DNA of 62,101 nt from Saprospiraceae bacterium UBA2365 (GTDB lineage: Bacteria > Bacteroidota > Bacteroidia > Chitinophagales > Saprospiraceae), in the NCBI GenBank assembly GCA_002344345.1, contig DDTL01000021.1, forward strand, positions 10,683 to 72,783, given 5' to 3'. The notes under the pieces were generated by a model. The model saw only the letters and a program-made list of their open reading frames with translations, searched no databases and had not been told where the DNA came from. Positions 8,265 to 15,653 of this stretch are shown piece by piece; the first letter of the stretch is position 1; each line of letters starts with the position of its first letter. The translations under genes and the position numbers were made by a program.

Positions 8265-8294
8265 CAAAAATAATGAATTATATGAGGTCATCAA
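8265..8294 (-). promoter_or_regulatory. Promoter of gldC (and probably the sigma gene)
   Basis: On the minus strand TTG (8292-8294), 19 bp, then TATTTTTG (8265-8272) match the Bacteroidota -33/-7 pattern TTTG-N19-TAnnTTTG. It lies about 20 bp upstream of the gldC start. Confidence 0.65.
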
Positions 8295-8597
8295 TAAATT
8301 AGTATCTAAAAATCAAATGGATGATTTTTTTGGTGTAATTTACAAAACCCAATTAAACAAAAAAAACCGGAAAAATACCTAACCCCATGACAAATCGGAT
8401 GAGGATTCCCGGATCATTTTCCGGTTTGGTTCAAGCTGTTATTTATAATGCTACATTATACTTAAAGGATCAATAAACTCCTATATCAACACTTTACATC
8501 ATACTTACTTGCATAAAAAGATCTGTGCTTTATTTAATACCTCATGGTATATTTTGAAAATTATTTCATTAATTTTGCACAAATAAACTTTAATACG

Positions 8598-8789
8598 ATG
8601 ACAAAGGAAAAAAAATGCCTTATTTGCCAGACTACTGATGATCAGTTGCCCCTGCTCAATTTTGATTTTAAGGGACAGCAGTACCATATCTGTTCTCAAC
8701 ACATTCCTGTTCTGATCCATCAGGCCGGTACACTGTCCAGTCTTTTACCGGGACTTGAAGAAGTGGATGAAACCGAAACTTTTAATTGA
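8598..8789 (+). CDS. Small protein with CxxC and H/C/H motif (zinc-ribbon-like)
   Basis: A 63-residue protein starting MTKEKKCLIC. A CxxC pair sits at residues 7-10 and a second ligand-like group, YHICSQH, near residues 32-38. This suggests one bound metal ion or a redox pair. The acidic tail (EEVDETETFN) and small size resemble uncharacterised Bacteroidota proteins; the function is not known to me. A TAATTTTG -7 element lies at 8570-8577. The start at 8598 is preferred, because upstream in-frame codons overlap that promoter. Confidence 0.65.
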   Translation: MTKEKKCLICQTTDDQLPLLNFDFKGQQYHICSQHIPVLIHQAGTLSSLLPGLEEVDETETFN

Positions 8790-8836
8790 AAAAATGAAAC
8801 CGAATACCGTTATATTGTTTGATATGACCGCTTAAT

Positions 8837-8991
8837 ATTGAGTCTGCTCCGCAAAGTATTCATCGCCACGAATGCACGAAAAGAAACGTATACTTCAAAT
8901 ACTTTTATTGTGCAATTTAGCATGTTATAAATTTCAAAATTTTAATATGTTTTAAAAAATTGAAGATATGACATTTCGGAGCAGACTCAAT
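8837..8991. repeat. MITE-like element with 15-bp terminal inverted repeats
   Basis: ATTGAGTCTGCTCCG (8837-8851) and its exact reverse complement (8977-8991) enclose 125 bp of AT-rich non-coding DNA. The element holds the phrase GCCACGAATGCACGAA, which resembles a widely dispersed intergenic repeat. No clear target-site duplication is seen. Confidence 0.7.
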
Positions 8992-9140
8992 TTTATAATA
9001 TGAACCTGCACACATTAAAATCTCTTTTTCAGAATTCTGAAAAAACTGTTGTAAGATGATCGTTTTTAAAATTCCTGAAAAATTCAGATGCAAACCGAAT
9101 CCGGGGTGATGAATTTGGATTCTACATCCTGAGTTAAATA

Positions 9141-9178
9141 AAACAGCCAATTGAAAACTCAATTGGCCGTTTGTATTT
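9141..9178. terminator. Terminator-like hairpin
   Basis: AAAC-GCCAATTG and CAATTGGC-GTTT pair around AAAACT, and a short T-rich stretch follows. It lies between the small zinc-ribbon gene and the convergent gene at 9263, and could end transcription from either side. Confidence 0.5.
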
Positions 9179-9262
9179 CTCCCCTCCCGGAGTTTTTACT
9201 CCAAGGTTACAAAGAAAATAACCATCGTTTATGGATCAGGTCAGGCAGGAATATATATGGAA

Positions 9263-9979
9263 TTATTTCATTCCACCCATCATGCCGCCCATGCTCTCCA
9301 TAAATTCATCAAAAGTCATGGTTTTATAACCTTTGGTATTGACGTTGAAAACTGTTTTATCAAAATCTTTCTCAAGTTTAGTGGCTTCCATCACCATGGT
9401 GAATTGACCCTGTACAGATAATTCATAAGCTAGTGGAAATCCTTTCAACATATTGGCTTCCATGCCCTGTGCAACCTGAGCATTGGATTTGATCTGTTCT
9501 GTTACCCACAAGGTCATAGCAACTTCCTGAGTACTGTTGACGACCATTTCTGCTTTATGACAACTATATCCGAGGATGGTTCTTTTCTGATCCTTAAAAT
9601 ATTTGATCTTCACATCTGAGGCTTTGTTTTCTCCAGCCTGCATTTTTGCCAGCTCTTCTTTGGTCAGGTCAAGTTTTATTTTCTGTCCCATAAAACTCAA
9701 CAGATACAAGTTATTTTCACTTTTTTCATCTGCTAAAATGGTCGTGGTAGTCATGCCTCCCATCATACTTAGTTTGGTCAATGACTTTTGTGGCAAAAAA
9801 TAAACTTCCGTAAAGCTGTTTTTGAACATATCTGCCATTGCAGCCATCTGACTGTCTTCAGTTTTGACATCCACCACTTCAATTTTGATGTAACCTTTAT
9901 CGATGACACCTTGACCCTGAAGCGCGGGCTGAACAAGTAAGAAACTCATAACCAGGGAGATACTAAAATTTCTCAACAT
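9263..9979 (-). CDS. Secreted protein of DUF4412-like type
   Basis: A 238-residue exported protein with an N-terminal signal peptide (MLRNFSISLVMSFLL, cleavage near ALQGQG). The body holds repeated short beta strands and one cysteine in ILGYSCHKAEM. It ends with a Met/Gly-rich tail (MESMGGMMGGMK). The pattern of a secreted beta-rich protein with a single conserved GY.C phrase resembles DUF4412 or GLPGLI proteins. That assignment is tentative and no function is known. The start at 9979 is chosen for the signal peptide; 12 extra upstream residues are possible. Confidence 0.65.
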   Translation of the reverse strand: MLRNFSISLVMSFLLVQPALQGQGVIDKGYIKIEVVDVKTEDSQMAAMADMFKNSFTEVYFLPQKSLTKLSMMGGMTTTTILADEKSENNLYLLSFMGQKIKLDLTKEELAKMQAGENKASDVKIKYFKDQKRTILGYSCHKAEMVVNSTQEVAMTLWVTEQIKSNAQVAQGMEANMLKGFPLAYELSVQGQFTMVMEATKLEKDFDKTVFNVNTKGYKTMTFDEFMESMGGMMGGMK

Positions 9980-10130
9980 AATAGTTTGTTTTGGTAAATA
10001 AAAATTATTGAACAATGTGATTTAAACTTCAAATGAACATTAAATGTTACTTTTAATATCGGTTTTTTAGATATTTAATTTGTTTTATCGGATTAACACT
10101 TGCCGGGAAAGCCTACACGGACAGCTTTTG

Positions 10131-10673
10131 TCAAAAAGACCATTCGTCAATGTATTTGATAAAAACTTTGGCCGTATTGAATGCATCCGTGAATGCAGAA
10201 TGCTCATTGCCTTCAAATTCAAATCCTTCTTCTTCCACCACGAAACGAAGATTTGATTTGACTTTCACTCTGGCGATATTCACATACTGAGTGCGAATAT
10301 CAACAAAAGGTTGCAGCCAATCAGTATCTAATTTGTGAAGCAGGCAATCATTCCAAAGAAAACCCTTATCATTGCTCCCCCAGGATGCGAGCACATAGTC
10401 TTCTCCTTCTTCCGTGATCCAAAGGCGAAACTGATCGCACACCTTGTCAAAAGTCTGAGCGATATTCAGCTGGTTCTGCTTGATGCCTGTCAACTTTGAG
10501 CAAAAACCCGAAATTTTAGGGTTGACTACTGGTTTGACCAGGCTGGAAAACTTACCCAATACTTCACCATACTCATTCACTTTAATGGCACCTATTTCGA
10601 TGATCTCATTGATTCCTTTTGGCGGCCTTCCCATCCAGCAAGTAGCTTCCAGATCTAAAATAATGTAAATCAA
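10131..10673 (-). CDS. DEDDh 3'-5' exonuclease (ERI1/KapD-like)
   Basis: A 180-residue RNase T/DnaQ-fold exonuclease. Motif Exo I is LDLEAT (Asp and Glu metal ligands, residues 7-9) followed by EIIEIGAIKV. Exo II contains SWGSND near residue 99. Exo III is the DEDDh type, with HSAFTDAFNTAKV near residue 158. The lack of other domains and the sequence LDLEATCW favour the ERI1/KapD branch over DnaQ. The frame begins with TTG, and no ATG is available before Exo I, so a TTG start is assumed. It follows the acyltransferase gene by 24 bp, in an operon with engB. Confidence 0.85.
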   Translation of the reverse strand: MIYIILDLEATCWMGRPPKGINEIIEIGAIKVNEYGEVLGKFSSLVKPVVNPKISGFCSKLTGIKQNQLNIAQTFDKVCDQFRLWITEEGEDYVLASWGSNDKGFLWNDCLLHKLDTDWLQPFVDIRTQYVNIARVKVKSNLRFVVEEEGFEFEGNEHSAFTDAFNTAKVFIKYIDEWSF

Positions 10674-10697
10674 TTCCTTAATTTTTCAATATAAAAA

Positions 10698-12353
10698 TTA
10701 TTTTATGACTTCTTCGAAGCCAAATCCACGCAGCCTGTTGGCATAATAATAAAGCAGTTTAATATCTCTGCAAAGTAAGGTTTGATGGTTAGTCCATTTC
10801 AAAGGTTTTTTCAAATGGATAACGCCCAGTTTTTTTACCCCTGTGTGAAGGAGCATTTCGGTGGAAAGCGACAGGTCATCATCCAGGTAGATCAATTGCT
10901 TAGCCATCATATCCTCCAGATGTTTGTGGAATTTGATCGCTGAAGGAAGCAGTTCATCCATAGTCAGTTCAAACTCATGCAATCCTGTGGATATCAGGGA
11001 AAAAACAGAATCACTTCCATATTTTTTCTTATACATCTGATAAGCCAGATAAGCTACAAAATGACTGCTCAAAACCACACAATGCCTTTGATACGAAGCA
11101 GCAACCGCTTCCCCAAGTCTTTTGGAATAAATGCTTTCCCTTTGATAATCAGGCTTAAACTCACCTTCAAGCTTAAAATAGTCACAAATATCTATTTTCT
11201 TGCCTTCAGAATCGACACTTGTTCCGTCAGCCAGCACCTCATTGCCCAAAACATCCAGAGGTTTGCCTACAGAAAGTACAAAATCAGAACTTTTGGTAAA
11301 AATGCCGACGGCATAACGGATCAAGCGCCACAAAGTAACAGAATTTGATTTCTTTCGGTTCCTGAATTTTTCTTTGCCTGTTTTGGCCAGGTGATCCACG
11401 ATCAGCGGATGAGCTTCCAAAACGAAATGGTAGTTCATGATAACGGGAACAACAAAGATTTTTTGTTCGATACCAGCTTCGCAATTGGATTTTTGCGCCT
11501 GTATCAAGGCACTCAGCAAACCTAATTTAAGATTTTGTTCAATTCTGCCATCTCTGACACGGCCACCTGCAGGGAAAAACAGGTTGTTCACATTTTTCTG
11601 AACCGATAGCTTTAAAAATGTAAATAAAGTTTCGTGGTAAATGGCATTTTTCTTCCTTCTGTCCAGTTTATAAGCTCCAAGCCTGTTCATATAATACGCC
11701 AGGATCTCATAATTATACAGATTCAAACCTGCGCCATATGAGAATGCCGGCAATCCCATGATCTGACCAAGAATATAACCTACGAGAATAGAATCCAGAT
11801 TGCTCTGATGTGTCGGCACCATCACAACGGTCCCATGCCGGAACAAAGCGCGGGCTTCATCCACATATCCTTTAAGTCTCAGCTTGTTGTAAAGCGCCTT
11901 TTTCTTTCCAAAAAAATTGAAAACAGAGCCTTTCAGATAAGAGCTGAATATCCTGTTGAAAAACCAGGACAGAAAGCGATCTGCAAAAATATAGGTATCC
12001 GGTTTGAAATCACCTACAATTTCTTCTGAATACCTATTGACGATCTTTCTCAAAACAGCCTCACATTGTTCTTCAGAGGTACAATCACCTCCTGAAGTCA
12101 GTTGGAGATGAACATTGCTCCAAAAAGATTTTTCTGTGACCGGATCAACTTTCCAAGGAATCTGCGATACCCTTTTATTCTCAAGATACGCGCATTGAGC
12201 CATCACATCCTTTATTTTTCCAGGATTTTTCTCCATCAGGGCTTCAAAAGCCGATTGTTTGAGCTCCTGCTTGAATGCATCAACTTCCCTGGCAACTTTA
12301 TACACAGGCCAGTCCTTCATGTGAGGTATGATCGGCGGATATGGTCTATTCAT
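10698..12353 (-). CDS. 1-acylglycerol-3-phosphate / glycerol-3-phosphate acyltransferase (PlsB-like)
   Basis: A 551-residue membrane-associated acyltransferase. The HX4D catalytic motif is HQSNLDS near residue 182, followed by the phospholipid acyltransferase blocks (AYKLDRRKK near 235, FFPAGGRVRDGR near 263). This is longer than PlsC (about 240) and shorter than E. coli PlsB (about 800). It matches the Bacteroidota 'PlsB-like' group that joins phospholipid synthesis. The start overlaps the end of engB by 8 bp, showing translational coupling. Confidence 0.85.
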   Translation of the reverse strand: MNRPYPPIIPHMKDWPVYKVAREVDAFKQELKQSAFEALMEKNPGKIKDVMAQCAYLENKRVSQIPWKVDPVTEKSFWSNVHLQLTSGGDCTSEEQCEAVLRKIVNRYSEEIVGDFKPDTYIFADRFLSWFFNRIFSSYLKGSVFNFFGKKKALYNKLRLKGYVDEARALFRHGTVVMVPTHQSNLDSILVGYILGQIMGLPAFSYGAGLNLYNYEILAYYMNRLGAYKLDRRKKNAIYHETLFTFLKLSVQKNVNNLFFPAGGRVRDGRIEQNLKLGLLSALIQAQKSNCEAGIEQKIFVVPVIMNYHFVLEAHPLIVDHLAKTGKEKFRNRKKSNSVTLWRLIRYAVGIFTKSSDFVLSVGKPLDVLGNEVLADGTSVDSEGKKIDICDYFKLEGEFKPDYQRESIYSKRLGEAVAASYQRHCVVLSSHFVAYLAYQMYKKKYGSDSVFSLISTGLHEFELTMDELLPSAIKFHKHLEDMMAKQLIYLDDDLSLSTEMLLHTGVKKLGVIHLKKPLKWTNHQTLLCRDIKLLYYYANRLRGFGFEEVIK

Positions 12354-12963
12354 GGTTCAACGCACAAATTTTATTTAATTCATCTATATAACCCAGCAGT
12401 TCCTGCTTTCCCTGTTTTTTCACAGCAGAAGTGAGAAATTGGGGTGGCAGTTCTTCCCAATATTCAAGCAGTCCTTTTTTGATTTCATTCAGGTGGTTGG
12501 CTGCAATGCTCTTTTTCAGTCCGTCCACTTTTGTAAATACGATAGAAAAAGCGATCCCTTTGCCAGCAAGCCAGGACATGAATTCCAGGTCAATTTTTTG
12601 CAATGGGATCCTTGAATCCAATAAGACGAAAGTATTGATCAGATTTGGTCTGGATTCGATAAATCTGTAAATCATTTTTTTCCATTCACCGCGATTCTTT
12701 TTGGATGTCAGTGCAAAACCATACCCGGGTAAATCTACCATACACCATGCATTATCAGCCAGATACATATTGATGGTCTGTGTTTTTCCCGGTTTATTGG
12801 AAATCCTTGCGATCCCTTCTCTGCCTCCGAGAAAATTGATCAGGGAAGACTTTCCTACATTGGAACGACCGATAAACGCATATTCGTTGAAATCATGCGA
12901 GGGACAATCTGCCACGTCGGCAAAACTTCCGATAAAACTGATCTCATTTATTTGATAATCCAT
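12346..12963 (-). CDS. engB: Ribosome biogenesis GTPase YihA/YsxC
   Basis: A 205-residue TrmE-Era-EngA-YihA-Septin-like GTPase. G1 is GRSNVGKSS (residues 32-40), G2 lies in GKTQTINMY, G3 is DLPGYGFA and G4 is TKVDG, in family order. EngB assists late assembly of the 50S subunit and is usually essential. It leads a three-gene operon with a PlsB-like acyltransferase and an exonuclease. Confidence 0.96.
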   Translation of the reverse strand: MDYQINEISFIGSFADVADCPSHDFNEYAFIGRSNVGKSSLINFLGGREGIARISNKPGKTQTINMYLADNAWCMVDLPGYGFALTSKKNRGEWKKMIYRFIESRPNLINTFVLLDSRIPLQKIDLEFMSWLAGKGIAFSIVFTKVDGLKKSIAANHLNEIKKGLLEYWEELPPQFLTSAVKKQGKQELLGYIDELNKICALNHE

Positions 12964-13390
12964 TATTCTGATCGTTTAGGCATTATTTTGATATTAAAAA
13001 ATAAAATAATACTTAAAATTTTGTTAACATAATTGTTCTATGCAACTTTGGCTTGATTTTAGAAGTTTCATGAACATATCTGCTAAAGTTGCACACATTG
13101 TAAAATCCCGCGGTTTTGAAAAATACAGATTCAGACCGGGGGATCGCTCAACAATTCACGGGATAAAAGCCGGTTATTTAGCCGGTTATTGTAAAAAAAT
13201 GCAAAGTTACCAATAATCTTGGTATAGAAAAGAATTACAAAATCTAAATAACAATCAAACGCCATTTGGATTATGAAATGCACCATTGAACCTTATTCTT
13301 CAAACCTTAAAAGGTAGGTATCCGGGCATTTCCATGGGTTTTTTTGTTATGCATTCTTTTTGGCCTTAAAAAAACTTTAAAATTAAACAC
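12964..13390. other. Intergenic region between divergent genes
   Basis: No coding frame is supported. It should hold promoters for engB (minus) and for the outer-membrane protein gene (plus). A phrase CCTTAAAAGGTAGG and a run of T near 13330 were seen, but no clean terminator or promoter could be assigned. Confidence 0.5.
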
Positions 13391-14020
13391 ATGAAGCACT
13401 TACTGATTGCGGGATTGCTGTTCTTCACAATCCAAAATTTTACCAATGCACAAACTCAGGCTGGGATTAAAATCGGAGCTTCTTCTTTTTTACTTCCTGA
13501 GCAACTGATCCAGATGGAAAATGATGAATTAAAAGTCACCCTTAAAGAAGGTTACTACGGGTTACATGGCGGAGTTTATGTCAGGATTGGCGCCGGACTT
13601 TTCGCGGTTCAGCCGGAACTCATATTCAATTCCAATTCTGTAGCCTTTGAACTGGAAGACCTGACTTCCAGCACTGGAATTAAAGAGATCATCAAAGAAA
13701 GGTATTTTAACCTGGATTTACCAGTGATGTTGGTATTTAAGCCATCTATTTTAAGGTTTTATGCAGGGCCTGTTGGTCATTATTCCATGCAAAGTCTCAA
13801 TGAATTATCCAATTGGGGTGGATGGAAAAATGCTTTCAACAGAATGTCCGTAGGCTATCAGGCCGGCGGCGGTATTCAGTTCAACGGGTTCTCTGTTGAT
13901 CTCAGGTATGAAGGCAGAATACTCGCTGGTGACAATGAAATCATCATTGACGATCAGGTGATCGAATTGTCAAAAAATCCTTCCAGGATTTTATTTACAC
14001 TGGGATTCAGGCTATTATAA
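13391..14020 (+). CDS. Outer-membrane beta-barrel (porin family, PorT-fold) protein
   Basis: A 209-residue protein with signal peptide (MKHLLIAGLLFFTIQNFTNAQ). It then shows alternating amphipathic strands (AGIKIGASSF, GGVYVRIGAGLFAVQPEL, FNLDLPVMLVF, YQAGGGIQFNGFSVDLRYEG) and ends with an aromatic-rich strand LFTLGFRLL. This is typical of the eight-stranded OMP_b-brl_2 family common in Bacteroidota. The function is unknown. It is monocistronic, and its start is preceded by an A-rich stretch as is usual for this phylum. Confidence 0.8.
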   Translation: MKHLLIAGLLFFTIQNFTNAQTQAGIKIGASSFLLPEQLIQMENDELKVTLKEGYYGLHGGVYVRIGAGLFAVQPELIFNSNSVAFELEDLTSSTGIKEIIKERYFNLDLPVMLVFKPSILRFYAGPVGHYSMQSLNELSNWGGWKNAFNRMSVGYQAGGGIQFNGFSVDLRYEGRILAGDNEIIIDDQVIELSKNPSRILFTLGFRLL

Positions 14021-14323
14021 AATTGGATCCAGAACATACGCCTCGTCAGGAACCCGCTTGTCTTTGATTCAGGTTTGCAGTTTTTCCATCCGTTTATTAC
14101 CTGAGTTCATAAACATACGGGTTTCATGCTTTTGGGGTCTTAAAACAAATGTGTTTTGGGCACGAGGTTGTTCTGGCATTAACAAAGGGCAAATGTTTGA
14201 TTTAATAATTCCTGATTTTATCCTGCAATTTAAGTATCTGGTAGAATAATACACTTCAAACTTTTCCCAACCCAAGAAAACTTAATACCTTTACGAAGGT
14301 TTTTTACTAATAAAATAATTGAA
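14021..14323. other. Intergenic region, 303 bp
   Basis: Nothing could be supported beyond an AT-rich run (TACCTTTAC, 14286-14294) that may be part of the promoter of the next gene. Confidence 0.4.
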
Positions 14324-15598
14324 GTGGTCCGATCTTCCTTCCGAATAAAGTTTTTCATCATGCTCTGCGTCGTACTGTTGAGCGGACGAGCGGATAGCCT
14401 GATAGGACAACGTACAGGTTTGGACCTGTTGGGTCAAAAATCCAGGGTGGACATTCCGTTTGAAATACACAACGGCCTGATACTGATTAAACTAAAAATG
14501 AATGGTATCAATCTGAACTTCCTTTATGACACAGGCGCTGAAAACACCATCCTTTTCAAACGGGAAATTGCAGTGGTGCTTGGAATGAAATCTTCCAGGC
14601 GTGTCAGACTGATTGGTTCCAGCCTCAACAATTATATATATGGTTACATTGTTCACAATGTTTTTTTTCAATTCCAGCCGAATGTATCGAGGTTTGATAA
14701 CATTATAGTGCTGGAAGAGAATATTTTTGACCTGCAACAGGTATTGGGTCTACATGTGGACGGACTCATCGGGGGCAGTTTTTTCAGAAATACCGGAATA
14801 AAGATCGATTACAAAAAACAGGTCATCACAATTTATCATCCTTCAAAAAATAAGATGAATCTGGATGACTATACAGAAATTCCGGCTCAATTCCAGGATC
14901 ATAAGCCTTACATTCAGGCATATATCGAAAAACATGATGGTACTACTCAAAATATCCGGCTGCTGGTTGACACTGGTAGTTCCATCCCATTGATCCTCCA
15001 CGCCAATGTAGATTCCAGTCTGATCGCACCGGATCATCTGACAAAAGGACATATAGGGGTGGGCATCAGTGGCGCATTGATCGGTACAGTTGGCATTGTT
15101 AAAAAGATCGGATTCTCTGATTTCACTTTCGGTGAAGTGATCACCAGCCTTCAGGATTTCGATTACATCACTCAGGAGGAAGCATCCAAAACCAGAAATG
15201 GGATTATTGGTAATGACATGCTGAACAGATTTACTGTTTACATCGATTATTCCAGAAATCAGATTTTCCTCAAACCAGGAAAAAGATATAATAAATCATT
15301 TTCATATGATAAAAGCGGACTTATCATTTCAGCCGTAGGGCTTGATTTTAATCAATATTTTATTCAGGCGGTTGTACCGGATTCTCCCGCGGAAAAAGCC
15401 GGATTACTCTCAGGAGATGAAATTTTGTCTGTGAACTCGGTTTCTACCTCCTTCCTTTCCCTCAACCAGATACAACGTACCCTTAAAAGAAAAGAAGGTA
15501 CAACCATCAGAATCAAAATTTCGCGGAAAGGCAAAAAACAAAAATTTTATGTTGTTCTGGAAGACATGCTTTCCAAAACAAATGCAGAAAAAGAATGA
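14324..15598 (+). CDS. Retropepsin-like aspartyl protease with PDZ domain
   Basis: A 424-residue exported protein. It has an N-terminal signal sequence, two aspartyl-protease-like lobes and a C-terminal PDZ domain. The active-site triads are YDTGAENT (near residue 69) and VDTGSS (near 216). The PDZ domain (about 335-412) carries VVPDSPAEKAGLLSGDEI. Two DTG motifs in one chain suggest a pepsin-like internal duplication of a retropepsin fold. Periplasmic or surface location is inferred. The start is a GTG at 14324, because it supplies the basic residues before the hydrophobic segment; an ATG at 14360 would leave a poor signal. The substrate is unknown. Confidence 0.85.
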   Translation: MVRSSFRIKFFIMLCVVLLSGRADSLIGQRTGLDLLGQKSRVDIPFEIHNGLILIKLKMNGINLNFLYDTGAENTILFKREIAVVLGMKSSRRVRLIGSSLNNYIYGYIVHNVFFQFQPNVSRFDNIIVLEENIFDLQQVLGLHVDGLIGGSFFRNTGIKIDYKKQVITIYHPSKNKMNLDDYTEIPAQFQDHKPYIQAYIEKHDGTTQNIRLLVDTGSSIPLILHANVDSSLIAPDHLTKGHIGVGISGALIGTVGIVKKIGFSDFTFGEVITSLQDFDYITQEEASKTRNGIIGNDMLNRFTVYIDYSRNQIFLKPGKRYNKSFSYDKSGLIISAVGLDFNQYFIQAVVPDSPAEKAGLLSGDEILSVNSVSTSFLSLNQIQRTLKRKEGTTIRIKISRKGKKQKFYVVLEDMLSKTNAEKE

Positions 15599-15653
15599 TC
15601 ATTGTTTTATCCCATACCAATCCACTTTTGCCCTTCAAAATTCTTAACAATCT

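Noticed and set aside
8917..9162. Minus-strand frame of 81 codons near the MITE-like element
   Set aside because: It crosses the terminal inverted repeat and the terminator-like hairpin; no domain is seen.
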